A stretch of 64,000 nt of DNA from Methylobacterium mesophilicum SR1.6/6 (lineage in GTDB: Bacteria > Pseudomonadota > Alphaproteobacteria > Rhizobiales > Beijerinckiaceae): positions 3,863,447 through 3,927,446 of the forward strand of contig NZ_CP043538.1 of NCBI RefSeq assembly GCF_000364445.2. Reading direction: 5' to 3'. Positions 50,708 to 61,000 of the stretch are shown here, piece by piece. The notes under the pieces are model-generated. The model ran no database searches. It was not told where the DNA came from and saw only the letters and a program-made list of their open reading frames with translations. The position numbers and the translations under genes are program-made. How positions within the stretch are numbered: the first letter of the stretch is position 1; each line of letters starts with the position of its first letter.

Positions 50708-52505
50708 GACCCTGCCCGTCGCCGAGCGCGCCGCCGCGGCACCCCGCCGGCGACGCCTGTCCCGAGCGGCGCCCGTCGTGGTCGCGGCCCTGGCGGCCCT
50801 GGCCCTCTGGATCGCGCCGCTCTTCCTCGACACCTTCGCGGTCAACGTCCTGACCCGCTCGATGATCTACGCGGTGCTGGCCGTCACGGTGGACCTGCTC
50901 TGGGGCTTCGCGGGGATCCTGACCTTCGGGCAGGCGGCCTTCTTCGGCATCGGCGCCTACGCCACCGCGATGATCCTCGCCGCCTACGGGGCGACGCCGC
51001 TGGGGATCGCCGCGGCGGTCGCGGCGGCGCTCGCAGTGCCGGCCCTGCTCGGCCTCGCGGTCGGCTGGCTGTCCTTCTACCACCGCTCGACCCCGCTCTA
51101 CGCCTCGGTGATCTCGCTGGTCGTCCCGATCGTCGTGGTGCAGCTCATCTATTCGGGCGGGGAATGGACCGGCTCCAGCAGCGGCCTCGTCGGCTTCGAC
51201 GTGCTGCCCTTCGAGATCGAGGGCTATTTCCGCCTCGCGGCCCTGTTCCTGATCGCGGTCACGCTGGCGGCCTGGATCCTGGTCCGGGCCGATGCCGGCC
51301 GCGCCCTCGTGGCGCTCCGGGACAACGAGGCGCGCTGCGCCTATCTCGGCCTCAACCCGCGGCGCCTGCAGATCCGGCTGACCGCCGCGCTCGCCGCCGT
51401 CGCCGGGCTCGCGGGCTTCCTGTTCGCCAACGCCTCCGGGGTGGTCGCGCCCGAGAATGCCGGCTTCCTGTTCGGCACCGAGCTGGTCATCTGGGTCGCG
51501 CTCGGCGGCCGCGGCACGCTGCTCGGCCCGGTGCTCGGCACCATCGCGATCGACTACCTCGCGGCGAACCTGTCCGGCGACCTGCCGTTCCTCTGGCAGC
51601 TCCTCCTGGGGACGGCCTTCGTGGCCATCATCATCCTGCTGCCGGGCGGCCTCGCCGACCTCGTCGGCCGCCTCTGGCGGGCGCTGCCGGTGGGCCGGCG
51701 GCAGCCGGCGCCGCCGCGCCTCGTCGCGCGGGTGGCCGCCGCGGAGCAGGCCGCCGCCGCGACCCCCATCCTCAAGGTCGAGAACCTCGCCAAGGCCTAC
51801 GGCGCCCTGACGGTTCTGGAGGGCATCGACCTCGAGATCCGCGCGGGCGAGCTCGTCAGCCTCGTCGGGCCCAACGGCGCCGGCAAGACCACGCTGATGC
51901 GCTGCCTCAGCGACGGCACCGAGCCGTTCAAGGGCGCGATCGCCGTCGGCGGCACGCCGATCACCGGGCTGACGCCGAACCGGATCGTCGGCCTCGGCAT
52001 CGGGCGCAAGTTCCAGGTGGCGAGCGTGTTCGAGAGCCTGTCGGTGGCCGACTGCCTCCGCCTCGCCCGGGCGTCCCACGACGGCCTGAGCCCGGTCGGG
52101 CAGGCGGAGACGCTGGGCCTGCCGCAGGCGGCCCTCGACGTGCTGCGCATGACCGGCCTCGACCGCCAGCTGACGCAGCCGACGCGCCTCCTGTCCCACG
52201 GCCAGAAGCAGGCGCTGGAACTCGCCATGGTGGTGGCGCTGGAGCCGCGGCTGATCCTGCTGGACGAGCCCACCGCCGGCCTGACCAAGGCCGAGCGCAC
52301 CACCATCGGCACCGTCCTCAAGGCGCTCACCGCCGGGGGACGGATCGCCGCCGTGCTGGTCGAGCACGACCTCGACTTCGTGCGCGAGATCTCGTCGCGG
52401 ATCGTGGTGCTGCACCAGGGCCGGCTCGTCCTCGACGGCACCGTGGAGGCGGTCGTCGGCTCGGAGCTGGTCCGGACCATCTATGCGGGAGGCGGCCATG
52501 GTTGA
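50700..52505 (+). CDS. Fused ABC permease-ATPase, LivM-LivG (UrtC-UrtD) type
   Basis: 601 aa joining two usually separate subunits. Residues ~1-325 form a LivM/UrtC permease (LLWGFAGILTFGQAAFFGIG, and ALRDNEARCAYLGLNPRRLQ as coupling helix). After a linker rich in Ala and Arg, residues ~355-601 form a LivG/UrtD ATPase with Walker A GPNGAGKTTLM, signature LSHGQKQALELAM, Walker B LILLDEPTAGLTKAE. GIGRKFQVASVFESLSVADC is closer to UrtD than LivG. The GTG start overlaps livH. Confidence 0.9.
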   Translation: MLETLPVAERAAAAPRRRRLSRAAPVVVAALAALALWIAPLFLDTFAVNVLTRSMIYAVLAVTVDLLWGFAGILTFGQAAFFGIGAYATAMILAAYGATPLGIAAAVAAALAVPALLGLAVGWLSFYHRSTPLYASVISLVVPIVVVQLIYSGGEWTGSSSGLVGFDVLPFEIEGYFRLAALFLIAVTLAAWILVRADAGRALVALRDNEARCAYLGLNPRRLQIRLTAALAAVAGLAGFLFANASGVVAPENAGFLFGTELVIWVALGGRGTLLGPVLGTIAIDYLAANLSGDLPFLWQLLLGTAFVAIIILLPGGLADLVGRLWRALPVGRRQPAPPRLVARVAAAEQAAAATPILKVENLAKAYGALTVLEGIDLEIRAGELVSLVGPNGAGKTTLMRCLSDGTEPFKGAIAVGGTPITGLTPNRIVGLGIGRKFQVASVFESLSVADCLRLARASHDGLSPVGQAETLGLPQAALDVLRMTGLDRQLTQPTRLLSHGQKQALELAMVVALEPRLILLDEPTAGLTKAERTTIGTVLKALTAGGRIAAVLVEHDLDFVREISSRIVVLHQGRLVLDGTVEAVVGSELVRTIYAGGGHG

Positions 52506-53244
52506 GGCAGCACGGCCGGCGGTGCGGGAGGCAGCAGGGCCGGCGGAGGCCGCCCTCGCCCTCGACGGGGTGTCGAGCGGTTACGGCGCCGTCTCGATCG
52601 TGAAGGACGTGTCCCTCTCGGTCGGGCCGGGGGAGATCGTGGCGCTGCTCGGCAAGAACGGCATGGGCAAGACCACGCTGCTCAAGACCATCCTGGGCAT
52701 GGTGGCCCTGCGCGGCGGCGGCATCACCGTCGGCGGCCAGGCGCTCGCCGGCCTCACCCCCGCCAAGCTCAACGCGCTCGGCGTCGGCTACGCGCCGCAG
52801 GAGCAGCCGCTGTTCCAGGACCTGTCGATCCGCGACAACCTGCGCCTCGCGGTGCCCTCCGACCGGATGCTGCCGGAGGCGCTGGAGCGGCTGTTCGGCC
52901 ATTTCCCCTTCCTCAAGGACCGGCTGGCCCAGCGGGCCGGCACGCTCTCGGGGGGCGAGCAGAAGATGCTGATCCTCGGGCGCGCCCTGATGCTGCGCCC
53001 GCGCCTCCTGCTGATCGACGAGATCTCGGAGGGCGTGCAGCCCTCCATGGTCGAGCGCCTGCGCGGCGTGCTCCAGGCCGAGCGGGACTCGGGCGTGTCC
53101 ATGCTGGTGGTGGAGCAGCACGTCGCCTTCGCCCTGGCGCTCGCCGACCGCTACGCCGTCCTCAAGCTCGGCGAGATCGTCGACAGCGGGTCGGCGCGGG
53201 CGCCGGACGCGCAGGCGCGCGTCATCGACCATCTGGCGGTGTGA
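52498..53244 (+). CDS. ABC transporter ATPase, LivF/UrtE type
   Basis: 248 aa. Walker A LLGKNGMGKTTLLKTIL, signature TLSGGEQKMLILGRALM and Walker B RLLLIDEISEGVQPSMVE are intact. KNGMGKTT and EISEGVQPS are typical of the LivF/UrtE group. The ATG at 52498 follows GGAGG and overlaps the fused permease-ATPase gene by eight bases. It completes a transporter of two permease domains and two ATPase domains. Confidence 0.92.
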   Translation: MVEAARPAVREAAGPAEAALALDGVSSGYGAVSIVKDVSLSVGPGEIVALLGKNGMGKTTLLKTILGMVALRGGGITVGGQALAGLTPAKLNALGVGYAPQEQPLFQDLSIRDNLRLAVPSDRMLPEALERLFGHFPFLKDRLAQRAGTLSGGEQKMLILGRALMLRPRLLLIDEISEGVQPSMVERLRGVLQAERDSGVSMLVVEQHVAFALALADRYAVLKLGEIVDSGSARAPDAQARVIDHLAV

Positions 53245-53263
53245 GGTCGACCCGGATCCGCCA

Positions 53264-53356
53264 CCGTCATCGCGAGCGCAGCGAAGCGACCCAGGGTCGC
53301 GCCACGCTCCCGGACGGGGCGCTGCTGGATTGCTTCGCTGCGCTCGCAAAGACGGT
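53264..53356. repeat. Interspersed palindromic repeat, family B, copy 3
   Basis: CCGTCATCGCGAGCGCAGCG and GCTTCGCTGCGCTCGCAAAG form the outer arms. It lies inside the amide operon between livF and the DUF1028 gene, on the coding strand, so it would be transcribed as a hairpin and could affect mRNA stability. Confidence 0.88.
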
Positions 53357-53393
53357 GGTGAATCGGGAGTAGGGAGGGGGAAGCCGAAAGCGC

Positions 53394-54314
53394 ATGAGAG
53401 AACTCAACACCTTCTCGATCGCCGCCCGCTGCCCGCGGACCGGCCAGCTCGGCGTCGCGGTGGCGAGCGCCGTCCCGGCGGTGGGCGGGCTGTGCCCGTT
53501 CCTCAGGGCCGGGATCGGCGCCGTCACCACACAATCCTGGGTGAACCCCTATCTGGCCGCCCGCATCCTCGACGGGCTGGCCGGCGGGCAGGATCCCGAC
53601 GCGGCGCTGGCGGCGGCCCTCGCAACCGACGACCGGCCCGACCTGCGCCAGCTCGGCCTCGTCGACGCGCGCGGGACCGGCGCGGCCTGGACCGGCGCCG
53701 GCTGCACGCCGGCGGCCGGCCACCGCACCGGTCCCGGCTACGCCGTCCAGGGCAACATGCTCGCCGGACCCGGCGTGATCGACGCCATGGCGGAGGCCTT
53801 CGCGGGGGGCGCCGCCTGCGACCTCGACGAGCGGCTGATGCGCGCCCTGGAGGCCGGCGACGCCGCCGGCGGCGACAAGCGCGGCAAGCAGTCGGCTTCG
53901 CTCCGGATCGTCGCCGGCGAGGATTACCCGCTCCTCGACCTGCGGGTCGACGAGCACGCGGAGCCCGTCGCCGAGCTGCGCCGCGTCCTCCTGGTCGCCC
54001 GCCGCCAGCTCGTGCCGTTCGTGGCCGGCATGCCCCGGAAGGACGGTCCGGCCGGCGCCCTTCCGGATGACGTCGTGGCGATGCTCCTCAAACCGCCCGC
54101 CGAGCGGCCGGGCGCGGAGGCCGTCGGAGCCCCCGACCTCCTGCGCGACGTCGTCGGCCTGCGCCAGGAGCCTGCGCGGGTCGCGTACCTGCTGGCCCAG
54201 TTCGCGCCGGTCCTCGCCGAGATCGCGCGGCTGCGCACCCTCGACCTCGCGGACATCCATCCGCCCGTCGTCTTCGATCCGACCTTGCCCTACCGCCGGG
54301 TACCCCATGAGTGA
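53394..54314 (+). CDS. DUF1028 Ntn-hydrolase-like protein with GatC-like C-terminal tail
   Basis: 306 aa. Residues ~1-215 match DUF1028 (NTFSIAARCPRTGQLGVAVA, AVTTQSWVNPYLAARILDGL, GYAVQGNMLAGPGVIDAMAE), a family with an Ntn-hydrolase fold found in amide and peptide catabolic clusters. The last ~75 residues are different. VAYLLAQFAPVLAEIARLRT followed by LDLADIHPPVVFDP resembles GatC/AtzG-like small subunits that stabilise amidases. The gene is immediately followed by an amidase, so the tail may be its partner. That is inference. Confidence 0.8.
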   Translation: MRELNTFSIAARCPRTGQLGVAVASAVPAVGGLCPFLRAGIGAVTTQSWVNPYLAARILDGLAGGQDPDAALAAALATDDRPDLRQLGLVDARGTGAAWTGAGCTPAAGHRTGPGYAVQGNMLAGPGVIDAMAEAFAGGAACDLDERLMRALEAGDAAGGDKRGKQSASLRIVAGEDYPLLDLRVDEHAEPVAELRRVLLVARRQLVPFVAGMPRKDGPAGALPDDVVAMLLKPPAERPGAEAVGAPDLLRDVVGLRQEPARVAYLLAQFAPVLAEIARLRTLDLADIHPPVVFDPTLPYRRVPHE

Positions 54315-54330
54315 TGCCCCATGAGTGATG
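54303..54330 (+). repeat. 14-bp perfect tandem duplication at a gene junction
   Basis: CCCCATGAGTGATG occurs twice in a row. The first copy contains the stop of the DUF1028 gene, the second the ATG of the amidase. With a single copy the two genes would overlap by eight bases, like the other junctions of this operon. Confidence 0.9.
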
Positions 54331-55724
54331 CTCCCTGGCAGCTGCCGATCACGGAGCTGGCGCAGCGGATCGCGGCGCGGGACTTGTCGAGCGCCGATCT
54401 CGTCGGTGCCTGCCTGGACCGGATCGGGCGCCTCGACGGCGATCTGGGGAGCTTCGTGCACCTGTCGCCCGCAGCCCTCGACGCCGCGCGCGCGGCCGAT
54501 GCCGAGATCGCCCGGGGCGGCCCGCGCGGCCCGCTGCACGGCGTCCCAATCGCCATCAAGGACAATTACACGACGGCCGACCTGCCGACCCGGGCGGGCA
54601 CCGCGGTGGAGGCCCTGACCTTCCCGCGGGCGGACAGCCACGCGGTGACGCGGCTGCGCGCGGCCGGCGCGGTGATCCTCGGCAAGGTGCGCATGCACGA
54701 ATTCGCCTGGGGCATGGTCACGCCGCCGACGCGCAACCCCTGGGACCTCGACCGGGTGCCCGGCGGCTCCAGCGGCGGCTCCGGCGCCGCGGTCGCGGCG
54801 CGCCTCTGCCCGGCCGCCCTCGGCTCGGATACCGGCGGCTCGATCCGGATTCCCGCCGCCCTGTGCGGCGTCGTCGGCCTCAAGCCGACCTACGGGCGGA
54901 TCGGCCGGTCGGGGATCGTGCCGCATTCCTGGTCCCTCGACCATGCCGGGCCGCTGACCCGAACGGTGGCCGACGCCGCCCTGATGCTGCAGGTGCTCGC
55001 CGGCCCAGACCCGGACGACCCGGCCGCTTCGCGCGCGGCCCCGGTCCCCGACTACACGGCCGGGCTGGACCGGCCGATCCGGGGCCTGCGGGTCGCGGTG
55101 ATCCGCAATCACTTCTTCGACGCGGTCGACGGGGCGGTGTCCGCCGCCGTCGAGGAGGCGATCCGGTTCTTCGCCCGTCAGGGCTGCACCGTCCGGGACG
55201 TGACGGCGCCCGCCCTCCGCCACGGGCTCGGGGCCATCTACGCCATCGAACTCGCCTCCTCGACGGCCTACCACGACCGCAGCATCGCGCTGGGCCACGT
55301 GGCGGGCTTCGCCGGGGATGTCCGCGACCTCGTGGAGATGGGCCGGCTGGTGACCGGGCCGGATTACCTGCGGGCCGAGCAGGTGCGGGCGCTGATCATG
55401 GCCGAGATGGCGGCGATCCTGGCGGAAGCCGACGTGATCGTCGGCCCGACCGCCCCGCTCACCGCGTGGCGGACGGACGAGACCAGCGTGGCGATCGGCG
55501 GCCGGCCGGAGAGCGTCCTGGCGGCTTCCTGGCGCCTCACCTACCCGTTCAATCTCACCGGCCTGCCGGCGATCGCGCTGCCCTGCGGGTTCGACCGGCG
55601 CGGGCTGCCGATCAGCCTGCAGATCGCCGCGCGGCCCTTCGGCGAACCCCTGATGCTGCGCGTCGCCCACCAGTATGAGCGGGCGCACGACTGGTGGTCC
55701 CGGGTGCCGCCCCTGGTCGGCTGA
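54321..55724 (+). CDS. Amidase signature family hydrolase (AtzE/GatA-like)
   Basis: 467 aa. The Ser-cisSer-Lys triad is present: K80 in [12 protein letters not shown], the cis-Ser in [20 protein letters not shown] and nucleophile S174 in [20 protein letters not shown]. These cytoplasmic enzymes hydrolyse amides. The sequence is of the AtzE/GatA-like group, some of which need a GatC-like partner. The preceding gene ends in a GatC-like tail. It closes the amide operon. The exact substrate (urea derivative, biuret-like or small amide) is unknown. Confidence 0.9.
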   Translation: MSDAPWQLPITELAQRIAARDLSSADLVGACLDRIGRLDGDLGSFVHLSPAALDAARAADAEIARGGPRGPLHGVPIAIKDNYTTADLPTRAGTAVEALTFPRADSHAVTRLRAAGAVILGKVRMHEFAWGMVTPPTRNPWDLDRVPGGSSGGSGAAVAARLCPAALGSDTGGSIRIPAALCGVVGLKPTYGRIGRSGIVPHSWSLDHAGPLTRTVADAALMLQVLAGPDPDDPAASRAAPVPDYTAGLDRPIRGLRVAVIRNHFFDAVDGAVSAAVEEAIRFFARQGCTVRDVTAPALRHGLGAIYAIELASSTAYHDRSIALGHVAGFAGDVRDLVEMGRLVTGPDYLRAEQVRALIMAEMAAILAEADVIVGPTAPLTAWRTDETSVAIGGRPESVLAASWRLTYPFNLTGLPAIALPCGFDRRGLPISLQIAARPFGEPLMLRVAHQYERAHDWWSRVPPLVG

Positions 55725-55889
55725 AGCGATCGGCGCGTCGGGGGCCGCCGAACGGGGCGATTCCATTCAATTGTCCGCAATCAATACCCGGGTTCGTGCG
55801 GAACGCATGCGCATTATACGGGCAGGGATTCGTGGAACGCTTTTCCAATCTTGCCGTTGCTGCCTTCAGTTAAATTCAGGAGGCTATCA

Positions 55890-56129
55890 ATGCGTACTGT
55901 TCTTCTCTCGGGTGCCCTGTTCGCGGCCCTCTGCGGCGCGACCGTGCCGGCGAGCGCCGAGGACACCACGGTGATCCGCCGCGACGGCCCCGCCGTCGTC
56001 GACCACCGCGATACCGTCGTCGAGAAGCGCGAGGTTACCACCGGCAGCGTCGATTGCGGCTCGAAGACCGTCCACAAGGAGGACGGCATGGGCAACTCCA
56101 AGACCGTCCACAAGGAAGGCTGCAACTGA
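55890..56129 (+). CDS. Small secreted protein with internal KTVHKE repeat
   Basis: 79 aa. The ATG is preceded by AGGAGG. A clear signal peptide (RTVLLSGALFAALCGATVP, cleavage after ASA) leads to a ~56-residue mature protein. It has two near-identical SKTVHKE(D/G) units and two cysteines (VDCGSK, KEGC). It is periplasmic or secreted and of unknown function. Small proteins of this kind accompany DUF1236 genes in some Methylobacterium genomes, as the next gene does here. Confidence 0.65.
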   Translation: MRTVLLSGALFAALCGATVPASAEDTTVIRRDGPAVVDHRDTVVEKREVTTGSVDCGSKTVHKEDGMGNSKTVHKEGCN

Positions 56130-56173
56130 GGCACCGCCTCGCCGCTTCCTCTGACGTTCCAGGAGTTATCCTC

Positions 56174-56590
56174 ATGACGAACAAGATCCTTCTCGCGCTG
56201 GCCACCGCCGGCGTGCTCGCCCTCCCGATCTCGGCCCAGGCGCAGGGAACCCTGCGCGGTGCGGCCGAAGGAGCCGAGGCCGGTTCGGCCGCAGCCGGTC
56301 CGGTCGGCGGCATCGTCGGCGGCGCGGTCGGCGCGGCGACCGGTACGGTGGGCGGAATCCTGGGCGTCGACGACCGCCCGCGCTTCCGCAGCTACGTCCG
56401 CGACCGCGGCGTGCGCTCGTACAGCTGGGGCGGTCCGGTCCGGGTCGGCACCGTCCTGCCGGAGGACAGCGTGACCTATTACGACGTGCCCACCGAGTAC
56501 CGGGTGCGGCCGGGTTACCGCTACACGATCGTCAACGACCAGCCGGTTCTGGTCGATCGCGGTCACCGCATCGTCGAGGTCATCGACTGA
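56174..56590 (+). CDS. DUF1236-domain periplasmic protein
   Basis: 138 aa with a signal peptide (NKILLALATAGVLALPISAQ). A glycine-zipper-like stretch (AGPVGGIVGGAVGAATGTVG) is followed by the DUF1236 domain (GTVLPEDSVTYYDVPTEY, GYRYTIVNDQPVLVDRGHRI). It is probably periplasmic or outer-membrane associated. The function is unknown. The ATG follows AGGAG, 44 bases after the previous gene. Confidence 0.8.
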   Translation: MTNKILLALATAGVLALPISAQAQGTLRGAAEGAEAGSAAAGPVGGIVGGAVGAATGTVGGILGVDDRPRFRSYVRDRGVRSYSWGGPVRVGTVLPEDSVTYYDVPTEYRVRPGYRYTIVNDQPVLVDRGHRIVEVID

Positions 56591-56625
56591 GGGGGTGGGG
56601 CGCCGGTTCGTCCCGGCGCTCCGTC

Positions 56626-56720
56626 CCGTCCTTGGCAGCGCAGCGAAGCGATCCAGTGTCGCGCGTCATCGCCCAGCATGGCGCTGCCCTGGAATGCTTC
56701 GCTGCGCTCGCAAGGACGGG
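56626..56720. repeat. Interspersed palindromic repeat, family B, copy 4
   Basis: CGTCCTTGGCAGCGCAGCGA and GCTTCGCTGCGCTCGCAAGG form the arms. It lies between the convergent DUF1236 and sensor kinase genes. It is the most diverged copy of the family in the window. Confidence 0.8.
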
Positions 56721-56754
56721 TGACTCACTTCGACGTGCGCACCCTGAACGCGCG

Positions 56755-60212
<3,458 letters not shown>

Positions 60213-60232
<20 letters not shown>

Positions 60233-60773
60233 CGAGATCCGCGAGCGTGAGCTTGGCCTGCGCGACGGTGGCGACCGTGTTGGCGATGGTCATCAGGGAC
60301 CCCTCGATGACCATACCACTCTCAGCAAGCGTCGGACTCAGCCGGGACAAGGTCCGGCTGAGTTCGGTATCGTACGCGGAAAGCAACTCGGGTTGCGAGC
60401 GGCTGACGTCGAATTGGGATGCGAAAAGAAAGCGCACCTCGCCCGACAGCGTCTTCAGCTTGGACATGTACAGCAGATTGACGAACGGCCGCCCGTCCTT
60501 GCGGAAATTCACGATCGGCGTGCGCACCGAAGCCAGCCGGTCGCCCTCGAGGAAGGCGTGGATCTTGGCGCGCGCTTCGCGGTTCTCGGCATCGCGCTGC
60601 AGGAGGCGGCAGTTGCGGCCGACGACATCCGCGTCCTCGTACCCGGTCAGGGTGCGAAAGGGCGCGTTGACCAGCAGCAGGGGGTTGTCGTCGCCGACGG
60701 AGGCCAGCGCCAGCGCGATGTGGGAGGTCTCGAAATAGGCCTTAAGTTCGGTCGGGATGGTATGCGTGTCCAC
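60213..60773 (-). CDS. Short LOV-domain photosensor-like protein
   Basis: 186 aa from a GTG at 60773. Residues ~12-120 form a LOV-type PAS domain with the flavin-adduct motif GRNCRLLQRDAENREA (photoactive Cys near 58), IVNFRKDGRPFVNLLYMS and the terminal FLFASQFDVS with the conserved Gln. A helical C-terminal part (TELSRTLSRLSPTLAES) has no output domain. It probably signals through protein contact with the overlapping CheB-CheR-HWE kinase encoded downstream. An upstream ATG at 60854 would add 27 residues and is less likely. Confidence 0.85.
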
Positions 60774-61000
60774 GGCAGGTTCTCTGTCGCCTCCGTTTCG
60801 GTCCGACGCGGTGTGTCCGAACGCTCGATCTAGGGCGGCCCGTCCTGATGGCACGCGCCGCCCGGCTCGTCCTCTGCGCGCTGCCGGCCCTGGAGGATGC
60901 GGGGCACTGCGGCACTCCTTCTCTGCGGGGGAAAGCCTGGACCACCAGACCTGTCAACCGGGCGATGCTTCCCAACCCGTCCGCTTGAGTCCAGGCCCCC

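Noticed and set aside
53151..55766. 871-aa minus-strand open frame opposite DUF1028 and amidase
   Set aside because: Antisense to two genes with catalytic motifs. Composition typical of a GC-skewed shadow.
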